From JBCCQL01 sp039414355 (GTDB taxonomy: Bacteria > Planctomycetota > Planctomycetia > Pirellulales > Lacipirellulaceae): 64,000 nucleotides of DNA. The notes under the pieces are model-generated. The model was not told where the DNA came from and made no database searches. It saw only the letters and a list, made by a program, of their open reading frames with translations. Both the position numbers and the translations under genes were made by a program. Position 1 is the first letter of the stretch; each line of letters opens with the position of its first letter. Location of the stretch: positions 1 to 64,000 of the forward strand of contig JBCDJN010000008.1 in NCBI GenBank assembly GCA_039414355.1, given 5' to 3'. Shown here piece after piece: positions 33,236 to 40,912 of the stretch.

Positions 33236-34477
33236 TCAGAAACCCGACGGCGATCGCACGCCCACCAGCCGGCAGCGGCAGGGCTTGTCGAGGCAGCCGC
33301 AATCGACCTGCTGCACCACGCGGTCGCCGGCGGTCAGGCCGCTGGCGACCCCCACCCAAAAATCGTCCGCCACGCCGAGCGTGACCGGCGTGCGGCGCGG
33401 CTGGCCGGCGGAGACGACCATCGCGTACGGCTGCGATCCGTCGTAGCCGATCGCGGTCTTCGGCACCGCGGGCAGCCACTGGCTGTGCAGCTCGACGGTC
33501 CCTTCACCCCGGCTGCCAATCGGCTGCGACGCCGCGCTCGAGTCGACCGCAACGACCGCGGTGAGCAGTGATCCGAACTCGCCCGCCGACCGCTCGACGC
33601 GCGACACGCGCCCCGCCGTGGCCGTGCGGCCGAGTTGGAGCGTCACCGGGCTGCCGAGGTTGATGCCGGTGAGTCGGTCTTCCGGTCCTTCGAGCACCAC
33701 TTCTCGGGTCGACTCGTCAGCGAGCGTCATGAGCGGGCGGCCGGCTTGGGCCAGCGCGCCGGGCCGCGTCTGACACGCCGCCACCACGCCCGCCACCGGC
33801 GCCCGGAGCCACGCCTGCTGCTGCTTAGCGCGGGCGACCGCGAGCGCTGCATTGGCCACGTCGATGAGCGACTCGGCCACCGCCACGCGCTCGCCAGCCT
33901 GCCGCGTGGTGCCTTCGAGCCGACGCGTCCGGTCTTGTGAAACCCGCGAGACATGGTAGGTCTGCAAGAACTGCTGTTGGCCCACAACGCCCGCGGTGGA
34001 CTGCCGGCGGGCTTGCAACAGGGCGAGCCTGCCCTGCCCCGCCTCCGCCCGGCCGGCGATCAGCAGCGTTTGGGCCTGTGACAACTCCGCCTTCGCCAAG
34101 CGGTGCTCCGCTCGGGCCAGCTCAACCGTCCGCTCGCACAGCCGCACCTGCTTTGCGAGCTCCGGCGCGGTGAGCTCAACAAGCACCTGCCCCCGGTGAA
34201 CCCGATCGCCCGCCTCAACACATACGCGCCTCACGCGGGCCGTGAGCGTTGGCGTCACTTCGGCGGACGGCGTAGCGACGACGCGCGCCGGGGCCGTCAC
34301 TTCACGCTTGATCCGCCTGCGACGCACGCGGACAACGTCAACCACCGGTGGGGGCGTCGCCGTGCGAACGGCTTCGTCGCTTGCGGCTTGGCGATCGGCT
34401 GCCGGCCGACTGCAGCCGCCAACGCCAAGCACCACGGCCGACGCCGCCAACAGGATTTGTCGCCAGGAGAAGCGCAT
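33236..34477 (-). CDS. Efflux RND/HlyD-type periplasmic adaptor lipoprotein, orphan
   Basis: A 413-residue membrane-fusion protein. The lipoprotein signal ends VVLGVGGC, so the mature protein is lipid-anchored. It has the barrel-sandwich segments AEVTPTLTARVRRVCVEAGD with RVHRGQVLVEL and QQAWLRAPVAGVVAAC around a long alpha-hairpin, then a beta-barrel domain (LGSPVTLQLGRTATAGRV). The C-terminal ~20 residues are cysteine-rich (DCGCLDKPCRC), unusual for the family and possibly metal-binding. No transporter gene is adjacent, so its partner is encoded elsewhere. The ATG at 34475-34477 directly precedes the signal peptide. Confidence 0.85.
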   Translation of the reverse strand: MRFSWRQILLAASAVVLGVGGCSRPAADRQAASDEAVRTATPPPVVDVVRVRRRRIKREVTAPARVVATPSAEVTPTLTARVRRVCVEAGDRVHRGQVLVELTAPELAKQVRLCERTVELARAEHRLAKAELSQAQTLLIAGRAEAGQGRLALLQARRQSTAGVVGQQQFLQTYHVSRVSQDRTRRLEGTTRQAGERVAVAESLIDVANAALAVARAKQQQAWLRAPVAGVVAACQTRPGALAQAGRPLMTLADESTREVVLEGPEDRLTGINLGSPVTLQLGRTATAGRVSRVERSAGEFGSLLTAVVAVDSSAASQPIGSRGEGTVELHSQWLPAVPKTAIGYDGSQPYAMVVSAGQPRRTPVTLGVADDFWVGVASGLTAGDRVVQQVDCGCLDKPCRCRLVGVRSPSGF

Positions 34478-34633
34478 GATCGCCGCCGCCGTGCGGGCTC
34501 GATTCCTGCCGGGCACTGCCGCCGCCCGGTGGGCCAACCGTGGCCCTAGCAAGCAGTGTCGGCGCCGCTAGCAGGGCAATCTTAGGCAAAATGCGAAGTC
34601 TATGACGCCCGGTCCGTGCGGTCGCCGCGATAG

Positions 34634-35218
34634 CTAGAACATCGTTTCCCTTGCCAGCAGCCGGCGTTTCATTTCGAGGCCGTCGGGCGCCGAGTAGCCG
34701 CCGAGCTTGCCGCCGCTGCCCAAGACGCGGTGGCAGGGCACGATCAGCGGCACAAGATTGCGGGCCATCACCGAGCCCACCGCCCGGGCCGCCCGGGGCC
34801 GGCCGCACGCGTCGGCAAGCTGGCCGTAGCTCAGCCGCTCGCCCCATCCAATCGCCTGGCAGGCCGCGCTCACGCTCCGGCCAAACGCCGTCAGATGCGC
34901 GCGGCTGACCGGAACGCTCGATAGATCAATCGGTTCCCCCTCGGCGAAGGAGAGCAGATCGTCAGCGAGCGAATCGAGATCGAGCCGCTCGCCGAGGGCT
35001 TCAAGGCGATCGGGCAGGTCCCGCCACGCGGCGTTCTCCGCGTCCATCCGGCTCGCGTGGCCGAAAGCGAGTCGAACCACCGCCGTCGACGAGGCGACGA
35101 CGGCCGTCCAGCCCAGCGGCGTGTCGAGCGACACGCAATCAAGCTCCGCGGAGTCCGTTGGCACGACGCGGAGCGTGCCTTCGGTGGGCGTTTCGACCTG
35201 GTTGTTGGAGATCGCCAT
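34634..35218 (-). CDS. ogt: Methylated-DNA--protein-cysteine methyltransferase
   Basis: A 194-residue suicide DNA-repair protein that transfers alkyl groups from O6-methylguanine to its own cysteine. The active-site motif is VPCHRVLGSGGKLGGYS (PCHRV), preceded by the helix-turn-helix region RLSYGQLADACGRPRAARAV with the DNA-intercalating arginine and asparagine NLVP. The N-terminal ribonuclease-like domain is weakly conserved, as usual. No Ada-type regulatory domain is attached. Standard length for Ogt/AGT. Confidence 0.94.
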   Translation of the reverse strand: MAISNNQVETPTEGTLRVVPTDSAELDCVSLDTPLGWTAVVASSTAVVRLAFGHASRMDAENAAWRDLPDRLEALGERLDLDSLADDLLSFAEGEPIDLSSVPVSRAHLTAFGRSVSAACQAIGWGERLSYGQLADACGRPRAARAVGSVMARNLVPLIVPCHRVLGSGGKLGGYSAPDGLEMKRRLLARETMF

Positions 35219-35254
35219 CCGTCGTAAGTCGCTTCCCTGTAATGGATAAAGACC

Positions 35255-35413
35255 CTAGCCCAGCGCGTCGCCAGCTTTGACAGCCCGCGATCGGCAGTAA
35301 TATACTCCCGGGCTGGCCTCGGGCGAATCGGCTTTCGCCTTGGCGGCCCGCGACGGACCCACCGACAGACAAGCCAGGCCTGCGGCGACGCACGTGGCGG
35401 TGACACACATCAT
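35255..35413 (-). CDS. Possible small secreted protein
   Basis: A 52-codon frame beginning with two ATGs. The first ~23 residues (VTATCVAAGLACLSVGPSRA) look like a signal peptide, and the remainder ends GVYYCRSRAVKAGDALG. Third-position GC is high, like neighbouring genes. It lies on the strand opposite a good promoter-like sequence for the next gene, and both may not be functional. No family is recognised. Confidence 0.35.
   Translation of the reverse strand: MMCVTATCVAAGLACLSVGPSRAAKAKADSPEASPGVYYCRSRAVKAGDALG
35277..35306 (+). promoter_or_regulatory. Candidate sigma-70 promoter for the gene at 35474
   Basis: A perfect -35 TTGACA at 35277-35282 and a -10 TATACT at 35301-35306, 18 bp apart. 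This is the best housekeeping promoter match I found in the window. It would leave a leader of about 160 bases before the GTG at 35474. It overlaps a possible small reverse gene. Confidence 0.5.
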
Positions 35414-35473
35414 CGCCGGGCCGCCGCAACCCTCGGCATACTGAGCACGGCAATTCGGGAAAGGACGAGGCGC

Positions 35474-36217
35474 GTGAACCCTTACGCCCAGCTCTCGGAC
35501 GACTTCTACGTCAACGTCAACCTGAACACGGAGATGGAGCTCTCCAGCGGCCGGGAGACGGTGCTGCACTTTGCCGAGCAGATGCAGAAGAAGTACCCCG
35601 AGATGCGGAACTTCTACGCCCGCGAGAAGGGCGACTTCGTGCTCGAGGAAGACAAGGACCGCGGCAGCTACCGCTGGTGCACGCTTGAGCCGCGGCGGGT
35701 GGCAAGCGGCTGCGTGAACCCCGAGTCGATCGAAACCGCGGCCGCCCAGCACGCCCACGCCCTCGACCTGGCGCCGTTCGTGCTCTCGGTCAGCCCGCTC
35801 GATTGCGAGGCGCTCGACTTCCTGATGGGATTCGACTTCTCCTACCGCGGCAACCACAACCAACTGGTGACCGAGGCGCTCGGCGTCTGCCCCGCCCTCG
35901 AACGGTTGGCGAACATCCCCGGCGCGTCGTTCATGAACAACGAGCCGAACCTCACCATCGCCGTCGATGACGACTGCCGCCTGCAATGCCGCGTGCACCT
36001 GGAAACGCGCACGCAGCCGTACCACATCCGCACCGGCGAGTACCAGGAGGAGCAGCTCAGCGTCTACGTCACCGCCCGCCGCTACGGCAGCCTCGACCCG
36101 GGCATGACCTACGTGAGCGCGATGCAGGAGCTGAGGCAGTTGTGCGAAGAGACAGTAGACAACTGCGTGGTAGAGCCGCTGCTGCAACCACTGGCGCGGG
36201 CGATTGCGCTGGATTGA
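35474..36217 (+). CDS. Conserved hypothetical protein
   Basis: A 247-residue soluble acidic protein starting MNPYAQLSDDFYVNVNLNT at a GTG (35474) preceded by AAAGGACGAGG, one of the few good ribosome sites here. It has no signal peptide or membrane helix. Conserved-looking segments are LEEDKDRGSYRWCTLEPRR, LSVSPLDCEALDFLMGFDF and SYRGNHNQLVTEALG. I do not recognise a domain. It is transcribed alone behind a strong promoter-like sequence and is convergent with the next gene. Confidence 0.82.
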   Translation: MNPYAQLSDDFYVNVNLNTEMELSSGRETVLHFAEQMQKKYPEMRNFYAREKGDFVLEEDKDRGSYRWCTLEPRRVASGCVNPESIETAAAQHAHALDLAPFVLSVSPLDCEALDFLMGFDFSYRGNHNQLVTEALGVCPALERLANIPGASFMNNEPNLTIAVDDDCRLQCRVHLETRTQPYHIRTGEYQEEQLSVYVTARRYGSLDPGMTYVSAMQELRQLCEETVDNCVVEPLLQPLARAIALD

Positions 36218-36247
36218 CGCGTTTGCTCTAAGGGACGCCCGATTGGG

Positions 36248-37183
36248 TTACTTGGTGTAGAGCCACCAATCGGTATCGATGCCCCACGTGTCGCGTCGGT
36301 CGTCCGAATAGATGATAACCTTGTTCAGATTGACCTGCTTGAGCGGTTTGACGCTCAAAGTCTTGCCGTCCTTGGTAGCGGCCGCGTACCACCGGCGCCA
36401 CGTGCCGCTCGCCTTGGAGCTGCTGGTCTTGTTGAAGGTGTAGGTGCCGCCGAGACTGATGCCCCCCTCGCCTCCCGCCACAAAAGCGTCGCCGGCGACC
36501 TTGCCGTTGATGCCGGCCGACAGGTTTCCGCCGCGGGAGAAGGTGACGTTCGGCCCCGCCACGCTGACATCGATGTAGAACTTGCAGACGGTGTAGCCGC
36601 GCTCTTCTAGGACGGTAGCCGAGGCGGCCGCCTCCCAGTTGAGGTACTGCTTGACCTCGGACTTGAGCCGGTCGTCAAGAACCTTAACTTCGGCCGGATA
36701 GATCAGCCGGCCCGGTGTGAGGACCATGGTGAAAGACAGGTCCCAGGCGCCGAAGTCCTCGTTGACAAACTTCTTCTCGTCCAGGCGAACCGATTCCTTG
36801 ACCACCTTCTTGGTCAGCACTTTGTGCGGCTGCGGCGCGTCGGGGTGCGCGCCGGGCTTGCACGCTTTGGCCTCTGCCTTTGCTTCCGCTTTTGCCTCTT
36901 CCTTCTCGAGCTTCTTTTCGAGCTGCTCAATCTTCTTGCCGAGCTTGGTGAGCTCGGCCGACTCCTTGGCCTTAGACTTCTTGCCGAGCATGTAGGCGGT
37001 GTCCGAACCTACTTTGCCGTCTTTGTGGAGCCCGTGTTTCTTTTGGAAAGCGATCACCGCCTTCTCGGTAGCCGCGTCGAACTTGCCCGACGCCTCAACA
37101 TCAAAACCGGCGCCCTGCAGAGCGAGCTGCAGAAACTTCACTTGCTGGCCTTTATCGCCCTTCTTGATTAGCAGGGGCTCCAT
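36248..37183 (-). CDS. Peptidoglycan-binding-domain protein with coiled coil, function unknown
   Basis: A 311-residue protein. Residues ~5-70 form a PG_binding_1 domain (KKGDKGQQVKFLQLALQGAG, then AVIAFQKKHGLHKDGKVG). Residues ~75-110 are a Lys/Glu/Ala coiled coil (KIEQLEKKLEKEEAKAEAKA). The C-terminal ~190 residues are beta-rich with Gly/Ser/Thr repeats (FSRGGNLSAGINGKVAGDAF, VAGGEGGISLGGTY). There is no signal peptide, although the first domain would suggest an envelope location. The start is the ATG at 37181-37183; a GTG four codons upstream is the alternative. I cannot assign a role. Confidence 0.72.
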   Translation of the reverse strand: MEPLLIKKGDKGQQVKFLQLALQGAGFDVEASGKFDAATEKAVIAFQKKHGLHKDGKVGSDTAYMLGKKSKAKESAELTKLGKKIEQLEKKLEKEEAKAEAKAEAKACKPGAHPDAPQPHKVLTKKVVKESVRLDEKKFVNEDFGAWDLSFTMVLTPGRLIYPAEVKVLDDRLKSEVKQYLNWEAAASATVLEERGYTVCKFYIDVSVAGPNVTFSRGGNLSAGINGKVAGDAFVAGGEGGISLGGTYTFNKTSSSKASGTWRRWYAAATKDGKTLSVKPLKQVNLNKVIIYSDDRRDTWGIDTDWWLYTK

Positions 37184-37409
37184 GAAACTACTCACCGATT
37201 GCTTGGGTCGCGGTTGTTGACTCGCATAATCGAAGCGTCACTCACGCCCCGATGTCAAGTAGCTTAGCGTAAACGCCGCTTGTGCCACGCAAACCTATCC
37301 ACAGCGTTTCGCTAGTTTAGTCGCGGGCGACGGCCTTCGCCGAACCGCCGGTCGCCCGGCAGTCTCTCGGTGTCGTCTTAGGGCTGCACGCTAAGGGCGT
37401 CCGTTTGCA

Positions 37410-37455
37410 GCCGCAAGTTTCTTTGACTACGTACCGATCGACAAAAACTTGCGGC
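37410..37455. promoter_or_regulatory. Perfect 11-bp inverted repeat upstream of a PEP-CTERM gene
   Basis: GCCGCAAGTTT at 37410-37420 is exactly complementary to AAACTTGCGGC at 37445-37455, with a 24-bp loop. It lies 75 bp before the GTG of the PEP-CTERM gene at 37530, in a 346-bp region (37184-37529) otherwise without features I can support. No T-run follows on either strand, so it is more likely an operator or RNA hairpin than a terminator. Confidence 0.5.
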
Positions 37456-37529
37456 CCTCGTAATGCGAAATAAAATGCAGATTCGCATCGGCAGTTCCAA
37501 CCGCGACCACCTTGACCGGCGAGTGACTA

Positions 37530-38561
37530 GTGAAACGCTGCATCAGCTTCCTTCTCCTCTCGGGGGTTGTGGGGGCGGCCGCCTCCACCGCCGCACTCGG
37601 CGCCGGCATTAGCAGTTCGCTGCAACGCGAGACGCTCTCGCCCGATGAGACCCAGTTCTTCTCGCTCGGGTCGTTCGCCACGGGCGAAGTTGTCTTCGGC
37701 ATCACGACGCCGATCGAAGGCGTGCCCTTCGACTTCGACACGCCCGACACCGTCGTGGCGACCTTCTTCTCCAGCGATGTGGGGCCCGGCGATCTCTCCC
37801 CCTTCGTGCTGACGATCAACGACGACAGCGACGCCGACAACAACCTTGACGCGCCCAACGGCAACGACGGCGACTCGTTCGGCTCGCTGTTTCGCTTGGA
37901 GACGATGGCCGACGACTTCACCGTTGGCGTGACGGGCTTCGGCGATGATTTCGAGGGCGCCGGGCACGGGGAGTCGGGCGACTACCTGCTGACGATCGGC
38001 CACGTCGATCCCACGTCGCTGGGTGGCGACTTCGCCGACTCCGACGGCGCCAACGAAATGATGGCCGGCGCCGATCTGCTGCCTCTGGGCGAATTCGACT
38101 CGCTCGTCTCGGTCAACTCGCTGGTCCCCGGCGCGACGGGCGATGTTGACTTCTACCGCGTCGACCTGGTCGCGGGCGATGTGCTGACGGCGATGACCGC
38201 TCCCTTGGGCGGGTTGAGCGATGACTTCGACGACCCCGACACGATGATCATCGTCATGGACAGCAACGGCAACATCCTGCTGGACGACGACGAAGCGGGC
38301 GGGCCGTTCAGCGATCTCGGCATCAACACCTTCGGCACGACCGACGCGCACGGCTCGGCGGTGCACTTCCTCGCCCCGGCAACCGATTCCTACTTCTTCG
38401 CCGTGACTGGCTTCCCGGACGAGCTGGCGATCGGGTCCCACAGCGAGCAAGGCGCGTACGCGTTGCTCGTGTCGCGGGCTCGCGTGATTCCTGAGCCTTC
38501 CGCGCTGGCGTTGGTGCTAGCTGGCGGCCTTGTGTGCAAGACCCGCCGTCGCCGAGCGTAA
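37530..38561 (+). CDS. PEP-CTERM protein with two pre-peptidase C-terminal (PPC)-like domains
   Basis: A 343-residue exported protein. A signal peptide (CISFLLLSGVVGAAASTAAL) precedes two similar beta domains with the same acidic signature: FDFDTPDTVVATFF in the first and DDFDDPDTMIIVMDS in the second, each starting with a DFY/QFF segment (TQFFSLGSFATGE; VDFYRVDLVAGD). These resemble PPC-type domains and suggest a tandem duplication. The C-terminus is VIPEPSALALVLAGG followed by CKTRRRRA, an exosortase PEP-CTERM tail. The GTG at 37530 gives a normal signal peptide. Confidence 0.86.
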   Translation: MKRCISFLLLSGVVGAAASTAALGAGISSSLQRETLSPDETQFFSLGSFATGEVVFGITTPIEGVPFDFDTPDTVVATFFSSDVGPGDLSPFVLTINDDSDADNNLDAPNGNDGDSFGSLFRLETMADDFTVGVTGFGDDFEGAGHGESGDYLLTIGHVDPTSLGGDFADSDGANEMMAGADLLPLGEFDSLVSVNSLVPGATGDVDFYRVDLVAGDVLTAMTAPLGGLSDDFDDPDTMIIVMDSNGNILLDDDEAGGPFSDLGINTFGTTDAHGSAVHFLAPATDSYFFAVTGFPDELAIGSHSEQGAYALLVSRARVIPEPSALALVLAGGLVCKTRRRRA

Positions 38562-38860
38562 CGCTCAGCGGACCGCGAAGCACCAATCGCGTCGGCGAAT
38601 GGACTCGGGGCGAAAGTGGCCCAAGAATCGCCGCCGGTGTCCAATTCGTTCCCGATTCCGATCGTTGTCGAAATTGGACAACGCGATGCGTACAACAAGA
38701 ATCGGCGTCATTCAGCGGCGACGCAGTTTCGCGGCTTGGCGTGACGTAAGTCGTTACGCTTCGTCCGCATCGCGGCGACGATCGGGCAAAAAAAACGCTC
38801 CGCGACTCACGCGGGACAGGGCTGCGAAGAATCTTTTGCCGCGCGCCGTTTCTCGGCGGC
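38562..38860. other. Convergent intergenic region with an inverted repeat
   Basis: A 299-bp gap between two convergent stop codons. It contains GTCCAATT at 38639-38646 and its complement AATTGGAC at 38672-38679, 25 bp apart, and an eight-A run near 38790. No canonical terminator stem with a T-run is seen. No gene is supported. Confidence 0.4.
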
Positions 38861-39247
38861 TTACTCGGCCAGCAGCCGCTTGACGCTCTTCAGCAGGTCG
38901 TCCATGGAGAACGGCTTGCGGAGGTAGTCGTCCACGCCCAGCATCTCGGCGTACGCCTTGTGCCGGCTGCCCTCGTTGGCGGTGATCATAATCACGCGGG
39001 GCGGCTTTTCGCGCGTGCGGCGGAGCTTCTCCAGCACCAAGAACCCGCTCCGCTTGGGCATCATCATGTCCAAGATGACGAGGTCGGGGTCCTCACGCTC
39101 GGTGAGGGCCAGTCCCTGGTTGCCATCGCGGGCGATCAGCACGCTGTAGCCGTTGGACTCCAGGGCGAGGCGGAGGGACTCGATGATCTCCGCGTCGTCG
39201 TCAACCAGGAGGATTCGTTTGCCATCGCTGGCGTCGGTGGTGGCCAT
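38861..39247 (-). CDS. Single-domain response regulator (CheY-like receiver)
   Basis: A 128-residue receiver domain without an output domain. The acidic pocket is RILLVDDDAEI, the phospho-acceptor aspartate is in LVILDMMMPKRSGFL, the signalling threonine in VIMITANEG, and the conserved lysine in DDYLRKPFSM. All key residues are intact, so phosphorylation is expected. No histidine kinase is adjacent. It may act in a phosphorelay or bind a partner protein. The ATG is at 39245-39247. Confidence 0.93.
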   Translation of the reverse strand: MATTDASDGKRILLVDDDAEIIESLRLALESNGYSVLIARDGNQGLALTEREDPDLVILDMMMPKRSGFLVLEKLRRTREKPPRVIMITANEGSRHKAYAEMLGVDDYLRKPFSMDDLLKSVKRLLAE

Positions 39248-39471
39248 GGTGGGTGTTGCGATCCGCCCCGGCTGCCGAAATCAGCGGCCGCGGCCGTATG
39301 AATTCCTGCGGCGGCCGGCGAACGGTTATGCCAGGGCGCCGCGGTTGGGATAACAAGGACTTACAAGCCCTTTGGTATAGCTTTCACCCCGGAAAATGGA
39401 AGCCCACGGCGGCCGAGATTGCCCAGGCTTCGCACACAAAGAGCAGCGAGGGGGCGGTTGGCGCCAAACCC

Positions 39472-40605
39472 CTACGCGGCCAATCGGCCACCCACCCCGC
39501 AGAGGCATTCGCAGACGACCTCCGCGATCTTCTCGCCGGCGTCCGGGCGGGCGAGTTGTGCTACGCGGTCGGAAAGCTCTTGCCGACGCCCCGCATCCGC
39601 CATCAACAGGCGGAGCTCTTGTGCGAGGCCCGAGGCTAGCGATTGCGGCGTGGAGTACGGGTCGACCACCGGGCAGCCGCTCTGCTCGGCGAACAACCGG
39701 GCGTTGGCCATCTGATGATCGCCTTCGCCATCGATCAGCGGCACCAGCACGGCCGGGGCGCCGGCCAAGGCCAGCTCCGCCAGCATCGTTCCGCCCGATC
39801 GACAAACCACCAGATCGGTCTCCGCCAGCAGCGACGCGAGTTCATCAATGTGCGTTACCACCAGCGCGTCCAGGCCGCGGCCCGCGTACCGCTGCTCGGT
39901 GGCTTGCAGCTGGCCTTCGCCCGTCTGGTGAACGATCTGCCAGCCGGAGAGATCGCCCACCATCTCCGAGAGCGCGGCCGGCGCCGCTTCATTGAGCGTG
40001 TGGCCGCCGCCAACGCCGCCGAGAACGACCAGCCGACGAAGCGGGTCGCCCGCGTCCAGCGGCCGCCGTCGGCGATCGGCCAACGCCTCGAACCCGGGTC
40101 GGCCCGGCACGCCGGTGACCATCAGCGGGGCGTCGACCGAGAGGTGCGGCCGGAGCGACTCGAAGGCGCCGCACACCGCCTCGGCCGCGTGAGCCATCCG
40201 CCGAGCCGTACGAGACGGCGCGGCGTCCTGCTCCAGCAGCACAAACGGGACACCCTTGCCGTGGGCGGCGCGAACCATGGCGGCGCTAGCGCACCCACCA
40301 AGGCCGACCACTAGCGAGACCTTCTGCTCACGGACCAGCCATCGCGAAGCCCAGAAGCCCACGAAGTTGTCCGTGACAAAGCGGACTGCCTCAAGCGGCG
40401 AATTGGGAACCGGCTTGCTGGGCATCGCCACGTAGTTGTAGCCGGCGCCGCGGACCAGGTGCCGCTCCACCGCGCGGCCATCGCCGGCGAAGGAGACCTG
40501 CGCCTCGGGCATCATCCGCTGCACATGCCGGGCGATCGAAAGGCCCGGGTAGAGGTTGCCCAGAAGCGAGCCACCAGCCAGCAGCACATGCGGTCCATTG
40601 AGCAT
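39472..40605 (-). CDS. MurG-like GT28 glycosyltransferase, divergent
   Basis: A 377-residue GT-B protein clearly related to MurG, which adds GlcNAc to lipid I. The donor-domain signature is well kept: IVHQTGEGQL, then CRSGGTMLAELALAGAPAVL and DHQMANARLF. The N-terminal loop that reads GGTGGH in MurG, with the catalytic histidine, here reads GGSLLGNLYPG, and the second glycine loop is LGGVGGGHTLNE. It may therefore be a paralogue with a different acceptor or an inactive homologue. It is downstream of a MurE-like gene on the same strand across a 307-bp gap. I give no symbol because of the missing histidine. Confidence 0.8.
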   Translation of the reverse strand: MLNGPHVLLAGGSLLGNLYPGLSIARHVQRMMPEAQVSFAGDGRAVERHLVRGAGYNYVAMPSKPVPNSPLEAVRFVTDNFVGFWASRWLVREQKVSLVVGLGGCASAAMVRAAHGKGVPFVLLEQDAAPSRTARRMAHAAEAVCGAFESLRPHLSVDAPLMVTGVPGRPGFEALADRRRRPLDAGDPLRRLVVLGGVGGGHTLNEAAPAALSEMVGDLSGWQIVHQTGEGQLQATEQRYAGRGLDALVVTHIDELASLLAETDLVVCRSGGTMLAELALAGAPAVLVPLIDGEGDHQMANARLFAEQSGCPVVDPYSTPQSLASGLAQELRLLMADAGRRQELSDRVAQLARPDAGEKIAEVVCECLCGVGGRLAA

Positions 40606-40912
40606 CGGAGTCTTCCCTGAATGCCGGACGCGGCGGCCGCGTCGTGCTCAGAGGCGGGGAGCGGGCCCGCCGAGGTGATTCGGCTGAGCAACCGGGGCGG
40701 CGTAGGCCACCCCGGCGCTCAGCTAGAAGAAGCTCCACCGCGAAGCAGCCGCAAGGCAGCGATTGACCCAGTAACCGCTGGCCCCACAGCTATTGTGCTT
40801 CTACCCAGGGGAGGGCAGCCTTGCCGAGACCCCGCAATCCCAGCTTGGCGGGCGATGAAGCTTCCGAAATGGGTCTCCTGTCTCGTCGTTGATCGGGGAT
40901 GCACGGGCGCCG
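40606..40912. other. Gap between MurE-like and MurG-like genes
   Basis: 307 bp between the stop of the Mur-ligase-like gene and the ATG of the MurG-like gene on the same strand. I see no supported gene, repeat or clear promoter. The length suggests the MurG-like gene may have its own promoter. Confidence 0.4.
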
